Positions 25,906 through 35,369 of a stretch of 38,555 nt of DNA are shown here, one piece after another. The translations under genes were made by a program, and so were the position numbers. Numbering within the stretch: the first letter of the stretch is position 1; each line of letters begins with the position of its first letter. The stretch covers positions 1 to 38,555 of the forward strand of contig CAXXCR010000020.1 of assembly GCA_963668015.2 (NCBI GenBank), in the 5' to 3' direction. This DNA comes from Ilyobacter_A sp963668015. GTDB lineage: Bacteria; Fusobacteriota; Fusobacteriia; Fusobacteriales; Fusobacteriaceae. Below the pieces are notes generated by a model that had not been told where the DNA came from, did not search any database, and saw only the letters and a list, made by a program, of their open reading frames with translations.

Positions 25906-26012
25906 AGCCTTATAAAAATAAAATTTTAGTCCTAAACAAACCAAGTTTATGCTAATATTTAAAGTAATATATATTTAGTATTGTCTAGTATAGATTTAAA
26001 GGGGTGAGACAC

Positions 26013-27830
26013 TTGAAAAACTTCAAGGCTTATTTTCAAAACGCCATGAATTTCATAAGCAAGGTTATAATGGCCAATATAGGAATATTCATGGCCATTG
26101 GGATAATGAACGTTATTTTTTCAAAAACAGGTTGGTTCCCAGACCCTAAAATGCGCCTGGTTATCTCATTGAGCTCCAGATATCTGCTTCCGTTTATGAT
26201 TGCTTATACAAGCGGCAAGTTCATAGCCGGAGAAAACGGCGGAAGAGTAGGGGCCATATCAAGCATTGGAATGATTTCCGGTTCCGGAACCGCTACGGTG
26301 CTGCTTTTAGGTCCGCTTATTAGCGGAGTTTTAGGCGGCTGCCTCATGAAAACTTTCGACAAATATAAAGAAGGGCGAATAAAACCGGGATTCGAGATGC
26401 TGGCAAACAACTTTGCCCTGGGAGTATCTGCCATTGCACTGACTCTTTTAAACTTATATGCAAGCAGACCAATACTAAACTTTCTAAACTATATACTGCT
26501 GGAAAAATTTATGAAGCTGGCCATGTCCGGTCCGCTGCCGTTTGTGTCCATTATAATAGAACCTACAAAAATTTTCTTTTTGAACAATATAATAAACCAC
26601 GGGATACTTTCACCTCTTGGAATGCAGCAAACTATAAATACAGGAAAATCTATATTTTTCCTGATGGAGACAAATCCAGGTCCGGGACTCGGAGTACTGT
26701 TGGCGCTGTTTTTAATAGAGAGTAAAAAATCCGTACAGTCAAATATGCTGATACAGTTTTTCGGAGGAATACACGAGGTGTACTTCCCTTACGTTCTGAA
26801 AAACTTATTTTTAATATTCCCTCTTATACTGGGAGGCATGACCGGTACATATATATTCTCACTTTTGAATTTAGGCCTTTCCAGCCCAGCATCACCTGGA
26901 AGCGTACTCACGATTATGGCTCTTGCTCCAAGAGGGGACAGCCTGCTTATTTTTATGGGAATACTATTCTCATCTATGGTCTCATTTTTAACAGCCTCAA
27001 TAACCTTAAAGATAACAGACAGGAGGAGCCCAAGCATTCTTATAAAAAAAGATGCAATACCCGAAGAGGTAATCCTCCCGAAAACAGTTTCCAGGATAGC
27101 AGTGGTCTGTGATGCAGGTCTCGGCTCCAGTGTTATGGGAGCAAACATCTTAAAAAGAGAGGTTAAAAACAGGGGGCTTTCCATAGAGGTCCTACACTCA
27201 TCAATGAGAAACCTGGAGCCAGAGTTCGATATAGTTATAACCCACGAAAAACTTGTCCACAGAATAGATGAGCTCGGCTATGACTTCCTATGTTTGGTAT
27301 TAGACGATTTCGTGGACACCGATCTCTATAAAAATCTGGTGGACAAACTCTCCAAAGATAGACCCCAAGAAGAGGCAAAAGAACTTCAAGTAGCTAAAAC
27401 ACCTGATTTCCTGGAAAGATCCGGTATACATACAGGGCTAGAAAGCGTCACCTATGAAGAGGCCATCAGAGCTATCGGAAAAAAACTCACAGAACTCGGT
27501 TATACAGATGAAAAATACACAAAGGCAATGCTGGATAGAGAAGCTATGTTCAGCACCTATATCGGCAACCATGTGGCAATACCCCACGGCACCGTGGAAC
27601 AGCAGGTCCACGTATCTAACCCGGGGATAGTTATTTTTCAGTATCCAGACGGGGTAAAATTTAAAAACGGGGGACTCGCACATCTTATAATAGGTATAGC
27701 GTCCAAACCCAATACGCACGTGGATATAGTCTCTTATATAGCCGATATAATAGAGGACGAGGAATTAATTGACCACCTCTACAAAACCGACGACCCAAAT
27801 GAGATCTACGACATGTTTACCTTTGAGTAG
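26013..27830 (+). CDS. PTS mannitol-family EIICBA permease, copy 1
   Basis: A ~605-aa phosphotransferase permease with domains C, B and A fused, importing and phosphorylating a mannitol-like substrate. EIIC (about 1-335) shows IMANIGIFMAIGIMN, IEPTKIFFLNNIINHGI, FLMETNPGPGLGVLLALF and FFGGIHEVYFPYV. EIIB has the phosphocysteine motif VVCDAGLGSSVMGANILKRE near residue 367, and EIIA the phosphohistidine motif NHVAIPHGT near residue 524. I prefer the TTG at 26013 because GGGGTGAG lies 5 nt upstream; the GTG at 26004 would add three residues and lacks a site. Its true substrate is uncertain; it is more diverged from the other three EIIC copies than they are from each other. Confidence 0.9.
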   Translation: MKNFKAYFQNAMNFISKVIMANIGIFMAIGIMNVIFSKTGWFPDPKMRLVISLSSRYLLPFMIAYTSGKFIAGENGGRVGAISSIGMISGSGTATVLLLGPLISGVLGGCLMKTFDKYKEGRIKPGFEMLANNFALGVSAIALTLLNLYASRPILNFLNYILLEKFMKLAMSGPLPFVSIIIEPTKIFFLNNIINHGILSPLGMQQTINTGKSIFFLMETNPGPGLGVLLALFLIESKKSVQSNMLIQFFGGIHEVYFPYVLKNLFLIFPLILGGMTGTYIFSLLNLGLSSPASPGSVLTIMALAPRGDSLLIFMGILFSSMVSFLTASITLKITDRRSPSILIKKDAIPEEVILPKTVSRIAVVCDAGLGSSVMGANILKREVKNRGLSIEVLHSSMRNLEPEFDIVITHEKLVHRIDELGYDFLCLVLDDFVDTDLYKNLVDKLSKDRPQEEAKELQVAKTPDFLERSGIHTGLESVTYEEAIRAIGKKLTELGYTDEKYTKAMLDREAMFSTYIGNHVAIPHGTVEQQVHVSNPGIVIFQYPDGVKFKNGGLAHLIIGIASKPNTHVDIVSYIADIIEDEELIDHLYKTDDPNEIYDMFTFE

Positions 27831-27869
27831 TTTGCTGTAATATTAAAATTTTAAACCTTGAATTTATCA

Positions 27870-28083
27870 GGCCACAGAGTTTCACAGAGCTTTAAAGCAA
27901 GAACTACACAGAGAAAGTTTTAGCCAGTCAATATATTACAGAGAACTGCAAATAGATATTTTAACTATTCTCTATTCATTATTAACTGATTTATTTGCTC
28001 TGTGAAACTCAATCTTTTCCTCTGTGCCACTCTGTGGCCAAGATTTTAATTTTCTATTAGTGTCAATTAGTGCGATTCGTGAC
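27870..28083. repeat. CACAGAG/CACGAAT composite repeat lacking outer ends
   Basis: GCCACAGAGTTTCACAGAG (A), then CTCTGTGAAACTCAATC and CTCTGTGGCC (A'), then GTGCGATTCGTGAC (B'). Arm B and the AATATTGAATTTCT ends are missing. A TAACTATTCTCTATT segment lies inside. Confidence 0.7.
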
Positions 28084-28108
28084 TAAAAAAAGGTTTTATA
28101 AACTTATG

Positions 28109-28143
28109 AAAAAGTTGCAATTTAAAATTTGCGGCTTTTTTTT
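28109..28143 (+). terminator. Terminator-like hairpin upstream of glmS
   Basis: AAAAAGTTGCAA and TTTGCGGCTTTTTTTT form a G-U containing stem ending in a T-run. It would isolate glmS from upstream transcription. Confidence 0.65.
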
Positions 28144-28170
28144 ATCAAAATTTCATGAAATATTTTGACC

Positions 28171-28199
28171 TTGACACTTTTACCATTAAATGCTAAGCT
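28171..28199 (+). promoter_or_regulatory. Candidate glmS promoter
   Basis: TTGACA (28171-28176), 17-bp spacer, TAAGCT (28194-28199); an alternative -10 TATATT at 28200 is better in sequence but too far (23 bp). Confidence 0.45.
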
Positions 28200-28229
28200 T
28201 ATATTAGTTTTTGGAGGAAAGTAAAAAAA

Positions 28230-28378
28230 TATAAAAAGCGCCAGAACTCATAAAAATATGAGTTGACGAGGAACAGGATTATCGAAATTTTCGGCGGATG
28301 TCCTGGGGGTTGCCACAACCCGAGAGTTGAACAAATCCATGGAGTGATCCGTGAGACAAATACAGCTCAGTGGCTTGC
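28230..28378 (+). ncRNA. glmS ribozyme (glucosamine-6-phosphate riboswitch)
   Basis: The self-cleaving RNA core is unmistakable: AGCGCCAGAACT at 28237, AGTTGACGAGGA, TTATCGAAATTTTCGGCGGA, TGTCCTGGGGGTTG...CACAACCCGAG and GAACAAATCC. Cleavage is expected 5' of the G at 28238. With glucosamine-6-phosphate bound, the mRNA cuts itself and GlmS synthesis falls. The P2.1-type stem ATGAGTT near 28257 and the pseudoknot strands are recognisable. Confidence 0.95.
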
Positions 28379-28386
28379 TTTCTTCT

Positions 28387-28413
28387 AAAATATCACAAAA
28401 AAATATTTTAGAA
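28387..28413 (+). other. Hairpin just upstream of the glmS ribosome-binding site
   Basis: TCTAAAATAT and ATATTTTAGA are perfect arms, ending at the edge of GAAAGAGGTGA. It could affect stability of the cleaved mRNA or ribosome access. Confidence 0.5.
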
Positions 28414-28426
28414 AGAGGTGACGTTT

Positions 28427-30253
28427 ATGTGTGGAATCGTAGGTTATATCGGTACGAGAACAGCTAGCGAGGTGATACTTGACGGCCTGGAAAAACTGGA
28501 GTACCGTGGGTATGACTCTGCCGGTATTGCAGTTTTTGGTGAAGACGGACTTATGGTGGAGAAGAAGAAGGGTAGGCTGGCAAACCTAAAGGATGCTCTG
28601 GCTGACTCTCCAATTGAAGGAACTCTGGGAATTGGACATACCAGGTGGGCAACCCATGGAGAACCTTCTGATGAGAATTCCCACCCACACTGCAGCGAAA
28701 ACAAAAATGTAGCTGTGGTACACAACGGAATAATTGAAAATTACCTGGAATTAAAAGGTGAACTTATTGAAAAAGGCATAGTATTCAAATCGGATACAGA
28801 TACAGAGGTAGTGGCACATCTTGTTGACATGTACTACGAGGGAGACCTAGTGGAAGCTGTGTATAAGACCCTGGAAAAAGTAAGGGGTGCATACGCACTT
28901 GGAATCATACACAAGGATATGCCGGATATACTGGTTACAGCCAGAAAAGACAGCCCTCTGGTAGTCGGTGTAGGCGAAAATGAAAACTTCATAGCTTCTG
29001 ACGTTCCGGCGCTTTTAAAATATACCAAGCAGGTTTATTTTTTAGAAGACGGAGAAGTGGCAGTGCTTAAAGGCCATGAAATAACAATATATAATGAGTC
29101 TAGACAAAAGGTAGACAGAGATCAGGTTGAAATCGAGTGGGACTTGGAGTCGGCTACAAAATCAGGTTACCCACATTTCATGTTAAAGGAGATCTTTGAG
29201 CAGCCTAAAAGTATAAGAGACACTCTGGAAAGAAGGCTGGACGAAAAAGGTTTTGTAAGATTTGACGACATCAACCTGGATAAAGAGGAACTTGAAAAAA
29301 TAAACAAAGTGTATGTGGTTGCCTGCGGTACAGCATACCATGCCGGGCTGGTAGGGAAAAAAGCAATGCAAAAAATAGTTGGTATGAAAGTGGACGTAGA
29401 AGTAGCCTCAGAGTTTAGGTATGACGATCCAATTATAGATTCCAACACACTTGTAATACTTGTGAGCCAATCCGGAGAAACTTTGGACACACTTGCTGCA
29501 CTGCGTGAATCAAAAAAACACGGTGCAAAAATCCTTGCAATAACAAATGTAATCGGATCATCAATATCAAGGGAGGCTGAAAACGTTATATATACCTGGG
29601 CTGGTCCCGAGATAGCTGTAGCTTCTACGAAGGCCTATACGACACAGGTTGTATGTTTCTTTATGCTGGCTCTTGACTTTGCACTTAAACTTGGAAAAAT
29701 TGACGAAGCGAAATACAAAGAGACACTGGAAACTCTTAAGGGTATCCCTGAAAAAATAGAGACTGTACTCACAAAAGATGATGAGTTAAAAGATATAGCT
29801 GGAAACATAAAAGATGCGCAGAGCGGATTCTTCCTTGGAAGGGGAATGGACTACAGTATCGCAATGGAGGGCTCTTTGAAGATGAAAGAGGTTTCCTATA
29901 TGCACACAGAAGCTTTTGCATCAGGGGAGCTAAAACACGGTACAATCGCGCTCATAGAGGACGGTATACCTGTAGTGGCTCTGGCGACCCAGGAAAAACT
30001 TTTTGAAAAATCCATTTCCAACATGAAAGAGGTTAAATCCAGGGGGGCATATGTAATAGGGATAGCACAGGAAGGCCACACTCTCATAGAAGAGGTTGCC
30101 GACAAAGTTATCTATCTGCCTAGAACTGATGACCTGGCTTCAAGCATACTATCTGCGGTGGTTTTACAGCTTCTGGCATACCACGTTTCAACAATCAGAG
30201 GGCTTGATGTAGACAAGCCTAGAAACCTTGCTAAATCTGTTACTGTGGAATAA
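28427..30253 (+). CDS. glmS: Glutamine-fructose-6-phosphate aminotransferase (isomerising)
   Basis: GlmS makes glucosamine-6-phosphate, the first committed step to UDP-GlcNAc for peptidoglycan and surface glycans. The start is ATG 28427, not the in-frame GTG at 28418, because the class II amidotransferase needs Cys immediately after Met (MCGIVGYIG). Other motifs are LEYRGYDSAG, GIGHTRWATHG, HNGIIENY (glutaminase domain, about 1-220), VACGTAYHAG and SQSGETLDT in SIS domain 1, FLGRGMDYSIAMEGSLKMKE in SIS domain 2, and the C-terminus DKPRNLAKSVTVE. Length 608 aa is standard. It is controlled by the ribozyme just upstream and ends at a strong terminator. It sits between two PTS permeases. Confidence 0.98.
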   Translation: MCGIVGYIGTRTASEVILDGLEKLEYRGYDSAGIAVFGEDGLMVEKKKGRLANLKDALADSPIEGTLGIGHTRWATHGEPSDENSHPHCSENKNVAVVHNGIIENYLELKGELIEKGIVFKSDTDTEVVAHLVDMYYEGDLVEAVYKTLEKVRGAYALGIIHKDMPDILVTARKDSPLVVGVGENENFIASDVPALLKYTKQVYFLEDGEVAVLKGHEITIYNESRQKVDRDQVEIEWDLESATKSGYPHFMLKEIFEQPKSIRDTLERRLDEKGFVRFDDINLDKEELEKINKVYVVACGTAYHAGLVGKKAMQKIVGMKVDVEVASEFRYDDPIIDSNTLVILVSQSGETLDTLAALRESKKHGAKILAITNVIGSSISREAENVIYTWAGPEIAVASTKAYTTQVVCFFMLALDFALKLGKIDEAKYKETLETLKGIPEKIETVLTKDDELKDIAGNIKDAQSGFFLGRGMDYSIAMEGSLKMKEVSYMHTEAFASGELKHGTIALIEDGIPVVALATQEKLFEKSISNMKEVKSRGAYVIGIAQEGHTLIEEVADKVIYLPRTDDLASSILSAVVLQLLAYHVSTIRGLDVDKPRNLAKSVTVE

Positions 30254-30258
30254 GACAG

Positions 30259-30286
30259 GCTTGCTGGAATTCCAGCAAGCTTTTTT
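30259..30286 (+). terminator. glmS rho-independent terminator
   Basis: GCTTGCTGGAATTCCAGCAAGC is a perfect palindromic stem followed by six T residues. Confidence 0.93.
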
Positions 30287-30344
30287 ATTTTCATAAAAGG
30301 ATATCCATCCAACAGGCAGAAAGTTTTTGAAGGAGGTGGTCGTA

Positions 30345-32165
30345 TTGTCCAATAATCGTCTTAGACTGAAATTTCAAAAATTCGGAAACTTTTTAAGCGG
30401 AATGTTCCTGCCAAATATCGGCGTTTTTATAACTTGGGGGTTTCTTACAGCGCTTTTTATTCCAAGCGGATGGTTCCCCAATGAAAAACTGGCTTCTATA
30501 AGCCAGCCAATGCTAAATTACCTCCTCCCCACTCTGATAGGATACACAGGAGGTAAACTGGTCTACGGTTCCAGAGGGGCTGCAGTGGGCGTAGTTGCGT
30601 CCTTCGGAATAATCATAGGCAGCTCAATACCTATGTTTTTAGGAGCTATGATAGCTGGTCCTTCGGGAGGGTATATCATCAAAAAATTTGACCACCTGAT
30701 TAAAAACAGGGTGAAATCCGGTTTCGAAATGCTGGTCAACAATTTTTCAGCTGGATTTATAGGTTTAGTCCTAGCTATTTTTTTCTTTTATGTCGCCGGA
30801 CCAGTGGTGGAGCATTTAAACCAGATGCTTGCTTCCGGTGTCAATTTTTTAGTGCAGTTTCACCTGCTTCCACTCACCTCTATACTTGTCGAACCTGCAA
30901 AAATTTTATTTTTGAACAATGCAATAAACTATGGGATATTTTCACCCTTGGGGATGCAGCATACATCTGATTTTGGAAAATCAATATTTTTCTTGATCGA
31001 AACCAACCCAGGTCCAGGATTAGGGGTGCTCCTTGCATTCCTGATATTCGGTAAAGAAAATGAAAGAGAATCCTCTGCAGGGGCCGCTATAATACATTTT
31101 TTTGGCGGGATACACGAGATCTACTTCCCGTACATATTTATGAAACCTATCTTGATCTTAGCCCTCATAGCAGGCGGGATGACAGGGATAATCACCTATT
31201 CACTTCTCGGAGGAGGACTGGTGGCTCCGGCATCACCCGGCAGCATCTTCTCTCTAATTGCAATGAGTCCTAAAAACGACATTTTTATAACACTTACAGG
31301 GATTCTTCTATCTGCTTCCATGTCATTTTTAGTGTCTTCGCTGTTTTTAAAGTCATTTGATGTTGTGGAGGAAAGCGAGGTACAAGAAGATAAACCCAAA
31401 ATTAAAAAAACTGTATTCTACCAGGGAAAATTTATTCATAAGATAGCGGTAGTCTGCGATGCTGGTTTCGGAACAAGTGCAATGGGGGCGAACATTCTCA
31501 AAAAGAAACTGGACTCCCTGAATATGGATATTGAAGTCTCAAACCTGTCTATAATGGAACTGGACGACAGTTTTGATATTGTAATAACTCATAAAAACCT
31601 GACAAATGCTGTGAGTTCAAAAATCGACAGCACCAAAATACTGTCTCTGAAAAATTTTGTAGATGATAAATTTTACACCGAACTCGTCAGGTCCCTCGCC
31701 TTAGGTCATTCTAAACTGCCATCACATGAAAAAGTTTCTTCAAAGGGGCTCCTACTCAAAGAAAATATAAAGTTAGGGCTCATGAGCCTGCCAAAGGAGG
31801 CTGCTATCAGAAAAACCGGCGAACTCTTAGCCAAATCAGGTTATGTGCAAAGAGAATATACCAACTCCATGATCAAAAGGGAAAATACATTTTCAACCTA
31901 TGTGGGAAACTACATTGCCATACCACACGGAAAGGTTATGGAAGGGGTATTAAAAACGGGAATAGTAATCCTGCAGTTTCCAGATGGAGTGGATTTCGGA
32001 GACGGCAATATCGCCAAGATATTAATAGGAATATCTGCAAAGAATAATGAACACTTGGACATTATCTCCAGTATAGTGGATATAATAGAGGACAGGGACT
32101 TGGCTGAAGATATAAGCAGTACTGATGATGTAGAAAAAATATACAAACTTTTTTCATCAATATAG
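30345..32165 (+). CDS. PTS mannitol-family EIICBA permease, copy 2
   Basis: A ~606-aa fused permease. The TTG start at 30345 is chosen because AGGAGGTG lies 6 nt upstream and because the resulting N-terminus (MSNNRLRLKFQKFGNFLSGM) aligns with the EIICB copies at 35370 and 37442. EIIC motifs are MFLPNIGVFITWGFLTALFI, GYTGGKLVYGSRGAAVG, LVEPAKILFLNNAINYGIFS, ETNPGPGLGVLL and FFGGIHEIYFPY. EIIB has VVCDAGFGTSAMGANILKKK and EIIA has NYIAIPHGKV. It begins only about 60 bp after the glmS terminator, with no obvious promoter of its own, so read-through is possible. Substrate unknown but of the hexitol class. Confidence 0.92.
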   Translation: MSNNRLRLKFQKFGNFLSGMFLPNIGVFITWGFLTALFIPSGWFPNEKLASISQPMLNYLLPTLIGYTGGKLVYGSRGAAVGVVASFGIIIGSSIPMFLGAMIAGPSGGYIIKKFDHLIKNRVKSGFEMLVNNFSAGFIGLVLAIFFFYVAGPVVEHLNQMLASGVNFLVQFHLLPLTSILVEPAKILFLNNAINYGIFSPLGMQHTSDFGKSIFFLIETNPGPGLGVLLAFLIFGKENERESSAGAAIIHFFGGIHEIYFPYIFMKPILILALIAGGMTGIITYSLLGGGLVAPASPGSIFSLIAMSPKNDIFITLTGILLSASMSFLVSSLFLKSFDVVEESEVQEDKPKIKKTVFYQGKFIHKIAVVCDAGFGTSAMGANILKKKLDSLNMDIEVSNLSIMELDDSFDIVITHKNLTNAVSSKIDSTKILSLKNFVDDKFYTELVRSLALGHSKLPSHEKVSSKGLLLKENIKLGLMSLPKEAAIRKTGELLAKSGYVQREYTNSMIKRENTFSTYVGNYIAIPHGKVMEGVLKTGIVILQFPDGVDFGDGNIAKILIGISAKNNEHLDIISSIVDIIEDRDLAEDISSTDDVEKIYKLFSSI

Positions 32166-32210
32166 GAAAAATAAATAGGAAAGTTTTAAATAACTTTTCA
32201 TCTTTAAATT

Positions 32211-32510
32211 GTATAAAATATTGAATTTCTGAGAATCTTTTTGCACACAGAGTTTCCCAGAGATTTAGAACATGAGCTTCACAGAGAAATCCTTAAGTCA
32301 AAAGATTTATTCTTTGTCACGAATTACACGAATCTCACGAATGATTCAAAACCTTGAAAATTAAAGATTTTTAGTAAGCCTCTGTGAAGCTCACTCTTTT
32401 CCTCCGTGCAACTCTGTGACCAAGATTTTGCAATTACATTTGTGTACATTAGTGCTGTTCGTGACCAAAAAAGTTTTTATATCCTTACAAGAAATTCAGT
32501 AATTTATATA
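32211..32510. mobile_element. Type I MITE-like element, copy b
   Basis: ATAAAATATTGAATTTCTGAG left end and AAGAAATTCAGTAATTTATA right end enclose arms A, B, A' and B' in that order (CACAGAGTTTCCCAGAG, GTCACGAATTACACGAATC, CTCTGTGAAGCTCACTC, GTGCTGTTCGTGACC). No ORF. It occupies most of the gap before the regulator gene. Confidence 0.85.
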
Positions 32511-32626
32511 AAATTTTGAGGTGTATTATATAATCAGAAACAAAAGAGAAATCAAATAAATTTAACACTATATTAATAAGTAGGTTTTAATGTTGCACCA
32601 TAAAAATAGTTTACAAAGGAGGCTAA

Positions 32627-34734
32627 ATGCTTAATAAAAGATGCATTGATATTATAAAGTATTTGGTTGAAAACCAAAACAAGCTTTCTATAAAGGAGCT
32701 GGCAGAAAAATTCGAACTAAGCGAACGGAGTATAAGGTACGACATTGACAACATAAACTACTATTTCAAAAAAAATGGTCTGAGCGAGCTGGAAAAAACT
32801 TCCGCAGGAACCTTTGAAATAGACGAGTCAAAAGATAAACTGCTGAACTTATTAAAGTTATTGGATTCCCAATTTTATGTTTTTTCAAAAAATGAAAGAA
32901 AGGAATACATAAAATCCAAGATACTGTTCAGCAATGAGATCATAAAGCTACATGAACTCTCGGAGGACCTCTCCGTCAGCCTGAGCACCGTCAAGCTGGA
33001 CCTAAAAGAGAGCAAAATTTTTCTGGCGGAAAGCGACCTTAAATTAAAATTTTTATCTAGAATAGGACTGGTGCTTTCGGGAGATGAAGAAAAAATACGC
33101 CATGTGCAGCTCAGGTTTTTATTGAGATACATACAGGTGTACCAAAACAGTATAAGTACCAAAACACAACACAGCACACCTGGAACGGATATGCTCATAG
33201 ACGGCATCAAAGAATACTTTTACGAGACCCCATTGGAAGATATACTAAAATTTATAAAGGAGATCTCGGAAGGCCTAAAAATGGTCATCTCAGAAGAAGC
33301 CTATAGAATACTGCAATTTTACCTGATGATAAGTTTAAACAGAATCAGTTCAAACGAAGTGCTTAAAACAAAGATAAAAAATGAGAACTTCCTAAAAAAT
33401 ACCAGTGAATACAATGTAATATCGGGGAAAATTCAACTACTTGAAAAAAGCTGCGGTATAAAATTCAATGAAAAAGAGGTCCTTAAACTAACCGAACTCT
33501 TTATAGGCAGCCATTCCTATAACTTCAACTCTTCATTTTATGCAAACTGGATCGAGCTGGAAGTGTCGGTTAACGAACTTATTAGAGAGGTGGGCGAAAA
33601 TATAGATATAGACTTCTCCAATGACAAGGTTCTTATCGACGGGCTGATAAACCATCTTAGACCAGCAATTTACAGGATAAAAAATGATATGAGTTTGGAA
33701 AATCCTATTTCAGAAGAGGTTAAGGAGGTCTACGGTGATCTTTTCCATACAATTGACGATATCGTCAACAAGAGTCTAAAAGCATACGTAGGAAAGAATA
33801 TCCCAGAAGAGGAAGTCGCGTACCTTACTATACATTTCAAAACCGCCATAGACAGGAAGGTAAACCTAAAAACCGAAAATCAAAATGTCATTTTAGTTTG
33901 CGGATTCGGCTACGGAAGCTCTAAGCTTCTGGCACAAAAACTTCAGGAAAAATACGATCTTAATATAGTGGATATACTGCCATACCACCAATTTGTCGAT
34001 GCCGATCTACCGGCAGATACCGACCTGGTGATATCCACAATGGATATAGGTGACCAGATAAAATACCCGGTCCCTGTGGTTCAGGTTAATCCTATCCTGT
34101 CAAAGCACGATAGAGAGAAACTCGAAGAATACGGACTTTTCGAGTCACCGAAAAAAATTTCCCTTTCAAAGCTAATGGGAGTAATAAAAAAAAGACTGTG
34201 ACATTAAAAACGAGGAAAAGCTCATCTTAAATATTAAAAAGCTTCTAAAAGATAAGCTTCACGACGACCTTAAAACTACTAAAAAAACATACCCTCTACT
34301 CACTCCTGAAAGAATCCAGCATAATTTTCGATGCACAAGCTGAGGATTGGGAGGCTGCTGTTAGAATGTCCGGGGAAGTCCTGCTGAAAAACGCTTCAGT
34401 TGACAGAGAGTATATAGATGATATGGTGGAGGCTGTAAGAAAAAACGGCACATATATGATAGTGGGAAATAAGATCGCCCTGCCACATGCCCGGGTCGAT
34501 GAAAGCGTGCATAAAACGGACATGAGCCTTATCAGGTTTTCGCAGCCAGTTGAGTTTCCCGACGGGAAGAAGGTCAGCCTAATGCTTGCTTTTTCCAGCT
34601 TTGACAGGAATGAGCACATAGAAGCCCTGGTGGAATTAATAAACTTGATAGAGGATAAAAATTTCTTCGACTTTTTACTAAACTGCGATAATCCCGGGGT
34701 ATTCAAAGATTACCTGAAAGATTTTGAAAAATAA
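32627..34734 (+). CDS. MtlR-type PRD transcriptional regulator, two frameshifts
   Basis: A ~700-aa PTS-controlled activator of the MtlR/BglG class. The ATG at 32627 follows AAAGGAGGC. An N-terminal HTH (LSIKELAEKFELSERSIRYD) and a second DNA-binding region precede two PRDs (about 190-400, second ending VAYLTIHFKTAIDR). A GatB-like EIIB domain follows (NVILVCGFGYGSSKLLAQKL, Cys near residue 425). The frame is lost near 34195 at A7, continues DIKNEEKLILNIKKLLKDKL, shifts again near 34285 at another A7, and ends with an EIIA domain (AEDWEAAVRMSGEVLLKNAS, KIALPHARVDES with the phospho-His). Both shifts are at A-runs, so it is probably one intact gene. It is likely to control the adjacent permeases. 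Confidence 0.9.
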
Positions 34735-34763
34735 ACTAGAGCTACCAATTAAATTCAAATAAT

Positions 34764-35113
34764 TAACCTAAGTTGCTACCTGTTATAAAATATTGAATTT
34801 CTGAGAATCTTTTTGCACACAGAGTTTCCCAGAGATTTAGAAACATGAGCTTCACAGAGAAATCCTTAAGTCAAAAGATTTATTCTTTGTCACGAATTAC
34901 ACGAATCTCACGAATGATTCAAAACCTTGAAAATTAAAGATTTTTAGTAAGCCTCTGTGAAGCTCACTCTTTTCCCCCGTGCAACTCTGTGACCAATTTT
35001 TTGACTTTCTATTCGTGATAATTAGTGCGATTCGTGACCAAAAAAGTTTTTTATATCCTTACAAGAAATTCAGTAATTTTATAGCAATAATTATAAGTAG
35101 CAAACTTGAGTTA
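34764..35113. mobile_element. Type I MITE-like element, copy c (best-preserved ends)
   Basis: The left end AACCTAAGTTGCTACCTG plus TTATAAAATATTGAATTTC is matched by an inverted right end AAATTCAGTAATTTTATAGC plus GTAGCAAACTTGAGTTA, giving imperfect terminal inverted repeats of about 40 bp with a short insertion in the right arm. Interior arms A-B-A'-B' are as in the other copies. Nothing else of note lies in the 34735-35369 gap except a terminator and the promoter of the next gene. Confidence 0.88.
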
Positions 35114-35154
35114 AAATACCTGTTCACTGTACTCTGTAAACTATTAAGTAAATC

Positions 35155-35178
35155 AAGCCCATTACGGGCTTTTTTTTG
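35155..35178 (+). terminator. Rho-independent terminator
   Basis: AAGCCC-ATTAC-GGGCTT followed by a long T-run, downstream of the regulator gene and element c. Confidence 0.85.
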
Positions 35179-35276
35179 TTTTTTTGAGTAAATTTCTCAT
35201 TAGACTCCAGGTGTCAGAGTGATTTTTTATCTTCAAGTATATTCCATTTCAGTTTTTTTGAATTTTTTTACTTCTC

Positions 35277-35293
35277 AAACAAGCGAAGTGTTT
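35277..35293 (+). promoter_or_regulatory. Candidate operator (AAACA-N7-TGTTT)
   Basis: AAACAAGCGAAGTGTTT lies 6 nt upstream of the -35 box and is exactly conserved at 37348-37364 before the second EIICB gene, whereas sequence between is diverged. Possible MtlR binding site. Confidence 0.4.
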
Positions 35294-35299
35294 TCAACA

Positions 35300-35328
35300 T
35301 TGTTCATTTTCATAAAAAATCCTATAAT
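35300..35328 (+). promoter_or_regulatory. Promoter of EIICB copy 3
   Basis: TTGTTC, 17-bp spacer, TATAAT (35323-35328). The weak -35 fits an activator-dependent promoter. Confidence 0.65.
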
Positions 35329-35369
35329 CAAATCAAGTTGTTTTTGATTGATCAAAAGGAGGTCGTTTT

